Positions 6,473 to 14,056 of a DNA stretch of 22,834 nucleotides are shown here, piece after piece. The DNA is taken from contig CAJUIH010000054.1 of NCBI GenBank assembly GCA_910586045.1, forward strand, positions 1 through 22,834, given 5' to 3'. The stretch is from an uncultured Eubacterium sp. Lineage in GTDB: Bacteria; Bacillota; Clostridia; Lachnospirales; Lachnospiraceae. Every line of letters begins with the position of its first letter. The first letter of the stretch is position 1. The notes under the pieces are model-generated. The model searched no databases. It saw only the letters and a list, made by a program, of their open reading frames with translations, and was not told the DNA's origin. A program made the position numbers and the translations under genes.

Positions 6473-7507
6473 ATGCATACAGTTACACTGGGCAGTACCG
6501 GCATTACTGTCAATAAAAATGGATTTGGCTCACTTCCGATTCAGCGGGTATCTGCGGAATATGCGGTACGCCTGCTGCAAAAGGCATACAGTGCCGGGAT
6601 TACCTATTTTGATACAGCGCGGTGGTATACAGACAGCGAAGAAAAGTTGGGCGCGGCTTTTGCGGGCATGCGGGAAAAGATTTTCCTTGCGACCAAAACC
6701 GGGGCGGAAACGGCGGAAGGGTTTTGGAAAGATCTGGAACAGTCCCTTAGAAATCTGCGGACCGATTATATTGATATTTACCAGTTTCACAATCCGGCGG
6801 TATGTCCGAAGCCCGGAGACGGCAGCGGATTGTATGAGTCCATGCAGGAAGCGAAAGCGCAGGGGAAAATTCGGCATATCGGGATTACGAACCACCGGCT
6901 TGCAGTGGCGCGGGAGGCTGTTGCGTCTGGTTTGTATGAGACGCTCCAGTTTCCGTTTAGTTATCTGAGCGGGGAACAGGAATTGGCTTTGGTGCAGGAA
7001 TGTCAGAAAGCGGGCATGGGGTTTGTTTCCATGAAAGCCCTGTCCGGAGGGCTGATTACAAATGCTGCGGCAGCCTATGCATTTCAGGCCAGGTATGAGA
7101 ATGTGCTGCCAATCTGGGGTATTCAGAAAGAGGAAGAGCTGGATGAATTTATTTCTTATATTGCGCATCCGCCGGTCATGAGTGGGGAAATACAGGATGT
7201 TATTGACCGCGACAGAAAAGAATTAAGCGGTGATTTCTGCCGTGGATGCGGCTACTGTATGCCTTGCCCGGAAGGGATTCAGATCCATACCTGTGCCAGG
7301 ATGTCCCTACTGATTCGCCGTTCTCCGTCAAAGGCACAGTTAACGCAGCAGGCGCAGGAGATGATGAAAATGATCGAAAACTGCAGACACTGCGGCAAGT
7401 GTAAGGCCAAATGCCCGTATGAACTCGATACGCCGGCTTTGCTGGAAAAAAATTATGAGGATTACAAACGGATCCTGGCAGGAGATATTTCGGTTGATTC
7501 TGTGTAG
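6473..7507 (+). CDS. aldo/keto reductase with C-terminal ferredoxin domain
   Basis: The 344-residue protein joins an AKR barrel to an iron-sulfur domain. The AKR catalytic tetrad is visible: Asp47 and Tyr52 in FDTARWYTDSE, Lys75 in ATKTG, and His106 in YQFHNP. The C-terminal part has CRGCGYCMPC (Cys256, 259, 262, 265) with Cys274, and CRHCGKCKAKC (Cys304, 307, 310, 314), enough for one or two [4Fe-4S] clusters. This architecture is common in anaerobes and suggests electron transfer between ferredoxin-like carriers and a carbonyl substrate; the substrate is unknown. Three ATGs in frame stand in a row (6467, 6470, 6473); I use the third because GGAGGG ends at 6466 and only this one has normal spacing. 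It has its own promoter and lies 116 bp before the symporter gene. Confidence 0.92.
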   Translation: MHTVTLGSTGITVNKNGFGSLPIQRVSAEYAVRLLQKAYSAGITYFDTARWYTDSEEKLGAAFAGMREKIFLATKTGAETAEGFWKDLEQSLRNLRTDYIDIYQFHNPAVCPKPGDGSGLYESMQEAKAQGKIRHIGITNHRLAVAREAVASGLYETLQFPFSYLSGEQELALVQECQKAGMGFVSMKALSGGLITNAAAAYAFQARYENVLPIWGIQKEEELDEFISYIAHPPVMSGEIQDVIDRDRKELSGDFCRGCGYCMPCPEGIQIHTCARMSLLIRRSPSKAQLTQQAQEMMKMIENCRHCGKCKAKCPYELDTPALLEKNYEDYKRILAGDISVDSV

Positions 7508-7623
7508 GGGCGGGGGAGAGTGTTGCCTGTATTTTGGCCTGGAAGTTTGTTACATAGATACAGCGGTGTAAACGGGACTGCCTGTTTGATTGCGGTATCA
7601 AATAAGAAAAAAGGAGTTTGATT

Positions 7624-9030
7624 ATGAAACAGGAAAAAAACAGAAATTCATTTTCCGGTTCGATCGGCTTTGTGCTGGCAGCAGCAGGAAGCGCGGTAGG
7701 GCTGGGCAATATTTGGAGGTTTCCGTATTTGGCGGCAAAGGATGGCGGAGGACTGTTTCTGGTGATTTACCTGATTTTGGCGCTGACGTTTGGTTTTACA
7801 CTGCTGACGACGGAGGTTGCAATCGGCCGAATGACGAAACAAAGTCCGCTGACGGCTTATGGAAAGGTCCATAAAAAATGGAAGCCGCTCGGTATTTTTG
7901 CGTGCCTTGTCCCGGTGATTATTCTGCCTTATTATTGTGTGATCGGAGGCTGGGTAGTCAAATATTTTCTCACGTTTTTGACCGGATCGGGGACAGCGTC
8001 TGCACAAGACGGTTATTTTAGTGATTTTATTTCCGCCGATGTGGAACCGATTTTATTGTTGATGGTCTTTTTATTTGCCGTAGCGTTTATTGTATTTCGC
8101 GGAGTAAATAAGGGGATCGAGTCTTCGTCCAAGATTATTATGCCGCTGCTGCTGTTATTGGTTGTGGGCATTTCGGTTTTTTCACTTACGATACACCATA
8201 CGGATGATGCGGGCATTACAAGAAACGGGCTGGATGGCCTGCAAATCTATATGATCCCGGATTTAAAGGGACTGACGGTAAAAGGGTTTTTTACCGTTTT
8301 GCTGGATGCGATGGGGCAGTTGTTTTTTAGTCTGAGCGTTGCGATGGGGATTATGATCGCATACGGTTCGTATGTAAAAGATGATGCGAATCTTGGGAAA
8401 TCCATTAACCAGATTGAATTTTTTGATACGCTGGTTGCGTTTTTGGCCGGTGTTATGATTGTTCCGGCTGTTTATGTGTTTATGGGAAAGGAAGGGATGT
8501 CCGCTTCCGGGCCGAGCCTGATGTTTGTTTCCCTGCCGAAAGTATTCGCGGCTATGGGAAGCGCGGGAAATGTCATCGGCTGCCTGTTTTTTGCAATGGT
8601 GCTGTTTGCGGCGCTTACAAGCGCGGTATCCGTTATGGAAGCGGTTGTAGCCAGTTTTATGGATGAGTTCCATATGACGCGTGTGCGGGCGGCCGCGCTT
8701 GAGACGGCGATCGCGCTGGCCGGCGGTATTTTGGTATGCTTGGGTTATAATAAACTTTTTTTCGATATTGTGCTTCCAAACGGCGCGCATGCGCAGATTT
8801 TGGATATTATGGATTATATCAGCAATAATGCGCTGATGCCGATTGTTGCGATCGGGACCTGCCTGTTGATCGGATGGGTGGTAAAACCAAAAGTGATTAT
8901 TGACGAAGTGGAAAAAACAGGAAGTAGATTCGGCAGAAAGAATTTATACGTCGTGATGATCCGGTTTATTGCGCCGGTGCTGCTTGTCATTTTGTTCTTA
9001 AAATCGATCGGCGTGCTGAATGTTATTTAG
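7624..9030 (+). CDS. sodium-dependent neurotransmitter-type (NSS/SNF) transporter
   Basis: This 468-residue membrane protein belongs to the NSS family of Na+-coupled amino acid symporters. The family signature is clear in helix 1: SAVGLGNIWRFPYLAAKDGGG (residues 23-43), containing the unwound segment that binds Na+ and substrate. About eleven hydrophobic segments can be counted, ending with one at about 430-452 (RFIAPVLLVILFL), as in bacterial 11-helix members such as Tyt1 and MhsT rather than 12-helix LeuT. The likely substrate is an amino acid, possibly aromatic or hydrophobic, but it cannot be fixed. I use ATG 7624 because AAGGAG lies 7 bases upstream; an in-frame TTG at 7618 is too close to it. 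A strong terminator follows, and no clear promoter was seen in 7508-7623. Confidence 0.93.
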   Translation: MKQEKNRNSFSGSIGFVLAAAGSAVGLGNIWRFPYLAAKDGGGLFLVIYLILALTFGFTLLTTEVAIGRMTKQSPLTAYGKVHKKWKPLGIFACLVPVIILPYYCVIGGWVVKYFLTFLTGSGTASAQDGYFSDFISADVEPILLLMVFLFAVAFIVFRGVNKGIESSSKIIMPLLLLLVVGISVFSLTIHHTDDAGITRNGLDGLQIYMIPDLKGLTVKGFFTVLLDAMGQLFFSLSVAMGIMIAYGSYVKDDANLGKSINQIEFFDTLVAFLAGVMIVPAVYVFMGKEGMSASGPSLMFVSLPKVFAAMGSAGNVIGCLFFAMVLFAALTSAVSVMEAVVASFMDEFHMTRVRAAALETAIALAGGILVCLGYNKLFFDIVLPNGAHAQILDIMDYISNNALMPIVAIGTCLLIGWVVKPKVIIDEVEKTGSRFGRKNLYVVMIRFIAPVLLVILFLKSIGVLNVI

Positions 9031-9052
9031 CCGAAAACAGAATGGAAAAACG

Positions 9053-9075
9053 AAAGGGGCCGTCAGGCCCCTTTT
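9053..9075 (+). terminator. terminator after the NSS transporter
   Basis: AAAGGGGCC (9053-9061), loop GTCA, GGCCCCTTTT (9066-9075): a GC-rich stem with a T tail starting 22 bases after the stop codon. Confidence 0.9.
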
Positions 9076-9137
9076 AAGCTTTGTTTAATCTCAAATTGTT
9101 ATGCTGTGATCCAACACAGCAAAGGAGAAACAAAGCG

Positions 9138-10253
9138 ATGGGACATGCACAAACTGCCCGAAACGGTGAAATTGATTTCTGGAAATTTTTCTTTTCCCTT
9201 ATGGTCGTACAATTCCATTCTTCCAACATGACAGCGTTAAAAACGATTCCATGGATCGGCGCAGGGCCGGCGGTTGAATTTTTCTTTCTTATTTCCGGCT
9301 ATTTTATGGCTGCTTCCATCTTACGCCGAAGCACGCCCTCTGTGTGGATTGGACATGACACCCGTGATTTTCTGCTGCACAAAATCCACGGCATCTGCCC
9401 GGAGATTTTTATTGCCTGGGGGATTGGCTTTGTGGTACAGCACTTGGCAAAAGAGCATGTTACGGCGGTGACCCTGCTGAAAGATCTGCTGACAGGGATT
9501 TGGGATCTGTTTTTTTTACGGGAATCCGGGCTTGTGGGATTTGTTGCGAATCCAGCCGCTTGGTATATATCCGCCATGCTGCTTGCCATGCTGCTGCTTG
9601 TGCCGCTTTTTTTGAAAAATCCGGAGCTGTTTGTCTACGTATGGGCGCCCGCGATTGCGCTTGCGGCACTCGGCTATCTGTGCAAAACGGTCGGAAACCT
9701 GCGCGGGCCGACAGAGTGGCGCGGTTTCTGCTATAAGGGCCTGCTGCGTGCGCTTGGCGTATTATGCACAGGCGTGATCTGCTATGCCGTTTGTAACAGG
9801 ATCCGGCAGGTTCGTTTTTCGACACTCGGCAAGATCCTGCTGACGGTTTTGGAGCTTAGTTGTTTTCTGACTATGATTGTATGGTGCTATGGCCATAGGG
9901 GTTCCAGGATGGATTATGTAATGCTTTTGCTGCTTGCGGCCGCAGTAGTTGTAGTCTGCAGCGGCCAGAGCCTGATTTCCGGGTTTTTTCAGAAGCCGTA
10001 TTTTTATTTTTTCGGGAAGCTCAGCCTGCCGCTTTACCTGGGCCATAATTATTGGAGCCATGCGCTGCCGAGGCTTTTTCCAAAGCAGGATTACGCGCAG
10101 TTATATCCGAAATACGCGGCGGCAGCCGCAGTTACCACGGCCGGGATTTATTTTGCGGCAAAAGGGATGCGAAAGATCGCGCCGTCTTTTTTTCGGCAGT
10201 GCCGAAAACGGCTGCTGCAACAGGGGCCGGGCGGGCAGGAAAAATATATGTAA
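9138..10253 (+). CDS. acyltransferase family 3 membrane protein
   Basis: The 371-residue protein fits the membrane-bound acyltransferase-3 family, which transfers acetyl or other acyl groups to sugars, peptidoglycan, polysaccharides or antibiotics. The N-terminus NGEIDFWKFFFSLMVVQFHSS contains the family's first helix with the conserved His27, followed by VEFFFLISGYFMA (about 47-58). Some ten hydrophobic segments follow, and the C-terminal region has LPLYLGHNYWSH. The acceptor is unknown. I use ATG 9138: AAGGAG lies 10 bases upstream, while an earlier in-frame ATG at 9081 adds 19 residues without a ribosome site. The stop codon TAA is part of the terminal GTAAC of the palindromic element at 10250, so the present C-terminus may have been set by that insertion. 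Confidence 0.88.
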   Translation: MGHAQTARNGEIDFWKFFFSLMVVQFHSSNMTALKTIPWIGAGPAVEFFFLISGYFMAASILRRSTPSVWIGHDTRDFLLHKIHGICPEIFIAWGIGFVVQHLAKEHVTAVTLLKDLLTGIWDLFFLRESGLVGFVANPAAWYISAMLLAMLLLVPLFLKNPELFVYVWAPAIALAALGYLCKTVGNLRGPTEWRGFCYKGLLRALGVLCTGVICYAVCNRIRQVRFSTLGKILLTVLELSCFLTMIVWCYGHRGSRMDYVMLLLLAAAVVVVCSGQSLISGFFQKPYFYFFGKLSLPLYLGHNYWSHALPRLFPKQDYAQLYPKYAAAAAVTTAGIYFAAKGMRKIAPSFFRQCRKRLLQQGPGGQEKYM

Positions 10254-10562
10254 CGGGTCAGGTATACGTTTTGGCTCGCCGGACGCATGGAGAGACGGTT
10301 TGCCCGGCTTTCCGGCGGCCCTCCAGAATGGCAAGAATCCCTAAGTATTCTGCAATTTACGGATCGGCCTGCCCCGGTCGCGGCGCCTAGTCCGCCCTGG
10401 CTTTCGCCAGCAGCTAAAGGCGCCGCTGGGCTTCGCCCCTTAGGGTACCGGGCAGAATACTAAGGGCTTCTAACCATTCTGGAGCCGGAGCCGCAAGCCA
10501 GACCTGCGCCCCTCATCCGGCGTCCCCGCAGCCAACATATACCACCTTATCCGAACGGTTAC
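10250..10562. mobile_element. 313-bp palindromic non-autonomous element (MITE), copy B
   Basis: This is a larger relative of the element at 6121-6342, sharing the GTAAC ends, the GCCGGACGC..GAGAGACGGTTTGCC arm and the CATTCTGGAGCCGGAG arm. The middle arms pair at 29 of 33 bases (10321-10353 with 10452-10484). The centre holds further stems: GCGGCGCCT/AGGCGCCGC (10380-10388 with 10418-10426) and CTGGC/GCCAG (10397-10401 with 10406-10410). No protein is encoded. The right edge is ambiguous because AACGGTTACA is repeated in tandem (10554-10563, 10564-10573). No target duplication is visible, so this insertion is older or rearranged. Its left end overlaps the acyltransferase stop codon. Confidence 0.8.
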
Positions 10563-10601
10563 AAACGGTTACAATTCTAAGGAAAAATTTTGAAAATACA
10601 G

Positions 10602-10631
10602 TAGACAAATCAGCTAATAATTTGTTAAAAT
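10602..10631 (+). promoter_or_regulatory. sigma-A promoter of the glpP transcript
   Basis: TAGACA (10602-10607), an 18-base spacer and TAAAAT (10626-10631). It starts 39 bases past the right end of the palindromic element; the transcript would begin near 10638. Confidence 0.6.
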
Positions 10632-10701
10632 AGAAAAAGAAGCGGACTAACATCCTGAAAAGAAAAAAGAGGAAACATAGAGCAGGGCCAAGAGACAAAG
10701 A

Positions 10702-10750
10702 GCAGGTTATAAATGGCAGAAACAGCCATTTTATAATGCTGCCCTTTTTT
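10702..10750 (+). terminator. intrinsic terminator inside the glpP leader
   Basis: A bulged stem of about 16 bp (left arm 10702-10717, right arm 10725-10743, loop AGAAACA) is followed by CCTTTTTT. It lies between the promoter at 10602 and the glpP start codon, so transcription of glpP must read through it. AGAGCAGG occurs twice in the leader (starting 10678 and 10699), the second copy forming the base of the stem. This is the arrangement expected for an attenuator, possibly acted on by GlpP itself; that is inference. Confidence 0.75.
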
Positions 10751-10804
10751 CATGTCAGACAGATCTTTATTTTGGGCGGGAACAGGCAGAAAGGATAAGA
10801 ACAG

Positions 10805-11386
10805 GTGAAACGGAGAAAGCAGGAATTTTATGAAGCGGTTGTAAAGCATCCGATTATAGCAGCGGTAAAGGATGAAAAGGGGCTGCAAACGTGTATCCGG
10901 CTGCAGGAAATCGGTGTTGTGTTTGTTTTATATGGCGGCATCAGCAATATTGGAGATATTGTAAAGCGGTTAAAAGAAGCCGGCAAGACAGTGATTGTGC
11001 ATATGGATTTGATCATGGGGTTAAGTGCGAAAGAAGAGGCGGTCGTCTTTATTGCCAAATATACACAGGCGGACGGGATTATTTCTACCCGTATGGACCA
11101 GATCCGGCGTGCGGGGGAACTTTCGCTGTTTACGGTCTATCGGATTTTTGCGATTGATTCCCGGGTTATGGATCATGTGTCGATCAAACGCGCGATGAGT
11201 GAGTATGTGGATTTTGTAGAAATTCTGCCGGGCCTGATGCCGAAAATTATCCGTATGATGAAGAAAAAACTGACCGTGCCTTTGATTACGGGCGGACTGA
11301 TTACGGAAAAGGCAGATGTGATTGCGGCGTTGGATGCGGGGGCGGTTGCGATATCTACGACAAACGAAGATGTGTGGATGATGTAA
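10805..11386 (+). CDS. glpP: glycerol-3-phosphate responsive antiterminator
   Basis: The 193-residue protein matches the GlpP family in length and along its whole sequence. Key stretches are HPIIAAVKD, FVLYGGISNIGDIV, HMDLIMGLSAKEEAV, ADGIISTR, VDFVEILPGLMPKII, PLITGGLI and a C-terminal AGAVAISTTNEDVW. GlpP binds leader RNA when glycerol-3-phosphate is present and lets transcription pass terminators in front of glycerol genes. The start is GTG, with AAAGGA 9 bases upstream; no in-frame ATG lies nearby. The gene's own leader contains an intrinsic terminator. No glpK, glpD or glpF is in the window; instead the gene is followed 38 bp later by a TetR-type regulator. Confidence 0.92.
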   Translation: MKRRKQEFYEAVVKHPIIAAVKDEKGLQTCIRLQEIGVVFVLYGGISNIGDIVKRLKEAGKTVIVHMDLIMGLSAKEEAVVFIAKYTQADGIISTRMDQIRRAGELSLFTVYRIFAIDSRVMDHVSIKRAMSEYVDFVEILPGLMPKIIRMMKKKLTVPLITGGLITEKADVIAALDAGAVAISTTNEDVWMM

Positions 11387-11424
11387 CGAAAGCGCCGCAC
11401 TGCGGTTTTTGGGGAGGGGATCGT

Positions 11425-12003
11425 ATGTACTGTACAACAAAGAGAAAAATAGCGGATTGTGTAAAAGAACTTGTGCGGAAAGAGGAAATTCGAAAGATTA
11501 CCGTACAGGATATTATGCATGGAACCAATATGAGCAGGCAGAGTTTTTATTATCATTTTCAGGATATTTATGATGTCCTGGAATGGATTGGAATTCATGA
11601 TTTTATGGAAATGGACAGCCATACGGCAGAGCAGGATACGGGAGCGTGGGTGCTTGGGCTTGTGCATGTGCTGCGTGCGGACGACGCATTTTACGGGCGC
11701 ATTGTAAGGGAAATCCATTGGCCGGAATTATTGGGCTGTATCCGGCGGCTGATCCTGGCAAGAACGGCACAGATATGGGGCGGCTGTGGCAGAGAATGGC
11801 AAAGCGGCGATACTGGGGACTGGCAGTCCGGGCAGTATTTATTTGCGACGTCGCTGTCGTATTATCTGATGGAATATGTATACCAAAAACGAAAGATCGC
11901 GGATCGGCAGGTGCTGCAGGAAATCCAGTTTGTGACAAAAGCATTGGAACGGGCAGCGGCCTGCCAGCCACGGGCCGTTTGCGTCAGAGAGGCTGTAAAA
12001 TAA
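11425..12003 (+). CDS. TetR/AcrR-family regulator, DhaS-like
   Basis: The product has 192 residues. The N-terminal domain (about 5-50) is TetR-like: TKRKIADCVKELV, KITVQDIMHGTNMSRQSFYYHFQDIYDVLEWI, with the SRQSFYYHF recognition helix and the short following segment seen in regulators related to DhaS, the dihydroxyacetone kinase regulator. The C-terminal half is helical with no enzyme motif. I start at ATG 11425, behind GGGGAGGGG; an in-frame ATG at 11374 overlaps glpP and adds 17 residues unlike the family. It is probably cotranscribed with glpP, which would join two regulators linked to three-carbon metabolism. The DhaS resemblance is from memory of the family and is moderate. Confidence 0.82.
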   Translation: MYCTTKRKIADCVKELVRKEEIRKITVQDIMHGTNMSRQSFYYHFQDIYDVLEWIGIHDFMEMDSHTAEQDTGAWVLGLVHVLRADDAFYGRIVREIHWPELLGCIRRLILARTAQIWGGCGREWQSGDTGDWQSGQYLFATSLSYYLMEYVYQKRKIADRQVLQEIQFVTKALERAAACQPRAVCVREAVK

Positions 12004-12025
12004 ACGGGCAAGCGGGATTTTTAAT

Positions 12026-12077
12026 AAAAAAGAGATTTGCCTTGCCTGGAACTTGGGCAAAGCAGACCTCTTTTTTT
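12026..12077 (+). terminator. terminator after the glpP operon
   Basis: AAAAAAGAG (12026-12034) pairs with CTCTTTTTT, and the inner TTTGCC with GGCAAA, leaving a run of T. It starts 23 bases after the stop of the TetR-type gene. The stretch 12078-12173 beyond it is very T-rich on the plus strand and shows no gene. Confidence 0.85.
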
Positions 12078-12173
12078 AATAAAAATCTTATGTTTCCATT
12101 TTGCTTTTTATTTTACATCGTATATTCTATGTTATATTTTCTGTTTATCTTTTTTCTTCTTATTGTTTTTTTC

Positions 12174-12689
12174 TTATTTTTTTTTCTTTTTATTCGCCGC
12201 GGCATTTGCCGCTTCCTGTTCCTGCTGCAGGCTTTTCGCCTTTTCCTGAAGCCGCTGCGTTAATTTTTTCTTTTTTCTTCCTTCCGGTTTTTCTAATGGC
12301 TTACGCAATCCTTTGACGCCGGTAATATACAGACCGCTGACTGTAGCGCGTACTTCTTTTTTCAACGGGATATCGTCGAAGATGGCGGCGTCGCACATAA
12401 AAATCTGAATACGCGGCCCGACTTTTGCTTTGACAACCGGTACTTTCTGCCGGCGGAGGAGTTTGGGTGTCTGTTCATAGACCATGGCTGGAAGTCCGGC
12501 TTCTTTTAGTTTCATTTTTTTCTTGTCGATCACCAGCATCGGGACTGTCTGTGAAGCAGCCGCGATCTGCCTGTCTGATTCGTCTTTTTTCTTCTGCAGT
12601 TTTTTTCCTACAAAATAAAGGGCAACCAGAGCAATGATCAATAGCACAATTGTGACCAGTAAGACAATCTGCCAGGTTTTCACGTTCAT
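12174..12689 (-). CDS. unknown membrane-anchored protein with lysine-rich tail
   Basis: The 171-residue protein has one N-terminal helix (about residues 7-28, WQIVLLVTIVLLIIALVALYFV) followed by basic residues, so the C-terminal part most likely stays in the cytoplasm. Residues about 45-120 form a mixed alpha/beta region including PMLVIDKKKMKLKEAGLP and GPRIQIFMCDAAIFDDIPLKKEVRA, with VSGLYITGVKGL after it. The tail (about 125-171) is charged, probably coiled, and ends in five lysines. I do not recognise the family. GGGAGG lies only 2 bases from the ATG, so a GTG two codons later is a possible alternative start. It has a good promoter of its own and diverges from the secreted foldase gene. 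Confidence 0.8.
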   Translation of the reverse strand: MNVKTWQIVLLVTIVLLIIALVALYFVGKKLQKKKDESDRQIAAASQTVPMLVIDKKKMKLKEAGLPAMVYEQTPKLLRRQKVPVVKAKVGPRIQIFMCDAAIFDDIPLKKEVRATVSGLYITGVKGLRKPLEKPEGRKKKKLTQRLQEKAKSLQQEQEAANAAANKKKKK

Positions 12690-12728
12690 ATCCTCCCTAT
12701 TTCACATATGTATTCATAACCGTCTAGG

Positions 12729-12757
12729 ATTATAGCATTTTTAAAAATAAAAAGCAA
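12729..12757 (-). promoter_or_regulatory. sigma-A promoter of the minus-strand membrane-anchored protein
   Basis: Read on the minus strand: TTGCTT (12757-12752), a 17-base spacer and a perfect TATAAT (12734-12729). The transcript would start about 30 bases before the gene. Confidence 0.65.
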
Positions 12758-12764
12758 TAAGAAC

Positions 12765-12793
12765 TTTAAATTTTCACAATTCTATGGTATGGT
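12765..12793 (+). promoter_or_regulatory. candidate promoter of the secreted foldase gene
   Basis: TTTAAA (12765-12770), a 17-base spacer and TATGGT (12788-12793), each matching four of six consensus bases. It lies back to back with the minus-strand promoter only 8 bases away, so the two could compete or share a regulator. Confidence 0.45.
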
Positions 12794-12847
12794 AAGAGTA
12801 TTCGCATGGAATAATTTTTGAAGAAAGGAAGTTAACAGGAGATTACT

Positions 12848-14056
12848 ATGAATAAGAAAATTATGATTGTTTTGCTGTCGGCCGTTATGGCGGTGTCCGC
12901 GGCAGCCTGCGGCAACGGGAAAGGCGGAAAAGGTTCCGCTGGAGGCAGCGGGCAGGAAAGTACCGAAAATAAAACAAAGGACAGCGCTGCGGCATCAGAC
13001 GTTTCCTACGATTTGGAAAAAGACGTAAAGCTCGGGAAATATATGGGGTTAAAGGTTGGGCTGCCGAATACGTATAAAGTGACAAAGAAGCAAATTGAAG
13101 AATACGCTGAAAATGTGGGCCAATATTATGCCAAACCGACGTATAAAGATACCGATAAAAAAACCGTGGAAGACGGCGATACGGTCAATATCGATTATGA
13201 GGGCAAAAAGGACGGGGTCGCCTTTGACGGCGGAACCGCGGCGGACCAGTATTTGACAATTGGTTCCAATTCCTTTATTGATGGGTTTGAAGATGGCCTG
13301 ATTGGAAAAAAGGTTGGCGAAACGGTGGATTTAAACCTTACGTTTCCGGAGGATTACCAAAGCGAGGAAATGGCCGGGGCCGATGTCGTATTTACGGTTA
13401 CAATCCACAAGATTGTGAAAGAAGATAAAAGCAAAAAGTTTGAATTAACCGATTCGTTTGTACAGGAAAATTTTCAGTGTGAGAATGTAAGCGAATTTAA
13501 GAAACAGGTCAAAGAAAATCTGGAAACGATGAATGAAAACACGAAAACGTCGGATACAAGGCGCGCCGTTTTAGAACAGCTTCAGAAAGTCTGTGAAGCG
13601 ACAGTGCCGCAGGAATTGCTGGATGCACGCGTAGACAGCTATATCGAAGTGTTTACGAAAACAAATGTTACGGAAGAGGGCGCAACGCTTGAGGATTATC
13701 TGAAAGAAAAACGCGACGGTATGACGCAGGAGGATTTCCGCAAAGAGGTTGTGACGGAAATGGAGTCGAGTCTAAAGACAGAGATGATTCTGGAAGCGAT
13801 CGCCAAAAAAGAAGGGATCGAAATAGACGAGGAAGCATTTAAGAACTATGTACAGCAGCAGATGACCACGAACGGCTGTGAAAAGGAAGAAGATTTTTAT
13901 AAATTAAACGGCACGGACGCCGAATCCGGTGAAGCGTATACGCGCAAAATCTTTTTGGGGATGAACGCATTGAATGTCATTGTAGACAACGCCAAGATCG
14001 AATACGGCGTGACGCAGGAAGATACGGCAGCGGATCAGGATACGAAAAGCGAATAA
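12848..14056 (+). CDS. lipoprotein with FKBP-type PPIase and trigger-factor C-terminal domain
   Basis: The 402-residue protein is an extracytoplasmic relative of trigger factor. It starts with a lipoprotein signal (MNKKIMIVLLSAVMAVSAAAC; lipid-bearing Cys21), then a Gly/Ser/Lys-rich linker to about residue 50. An FKBP-type prolyl isomerase domain spans about 105-190, with GDTVNIDYEGKKDGVAFDGG, IGSNSFIDGFEDGLIGKKVGE and the LTFPEDY strand. Residues about 200-390 are helical and resemble the trigger-factor chaperone arms. The ribosome-docking N-terminal domain of cytoplasmic trigger factor is replaced by the signal and linker. It probably helps fold exported proteins at the outer face of the membrane. 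AGGAG lies 6 bases before the ATG. It is first in a plus-strand array, 89 bp before asnS. Confidence 0.88.
   Translation: MNKKIMIVLLSAVMAVSAAACGNGKGGKGSAGGSGQESTENKTKDSAAASDVSYDLEKDVKLGKYMGLKVGLPNTYKVTKKQIEEYAENVGQYYAKPTYKDTDKKTVEDGDTVNIDYEGKKDGVAFDGGTAADQYLTIGSNSFIDGFEDGLIGKKVGETVDLNLTFPEDYQSEEMAGADVVFTVTIHKIVKEDKSKKFELTDSFVQENFQCENVSEFKKQVKENLETMNENTKTSDTRRAVLEQLQKVCEATVPQELLDARVDSYIEVFTKTNVTEEGATLEDYLKEKRDGMTQEDFRKEVVTEMESSLKTEMILEAIAKKEGIEIDEEAFKNYVQQQMTTNGCEKEEDFYKLNGTDAESGEAYTRKIFLGMNALNVIVDNAKIEYGVTQEDTAADQDTKSE

Noticed and set aside
12078..12173. Coding or regulatory meaning of the T-rich stretch
   Set aside because: It is low-complexity sequence between two converging transcripts, continuing the lysine-codon bias at the end of the minus-strand gene.
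11646..12263. Open frame running from the TetR-type gene through the terminator into T-rich sequence
   Set aside because: It reads a second frame of the regulator, then a terminator and poly-T sequence encoding Phe-rich low complexity.
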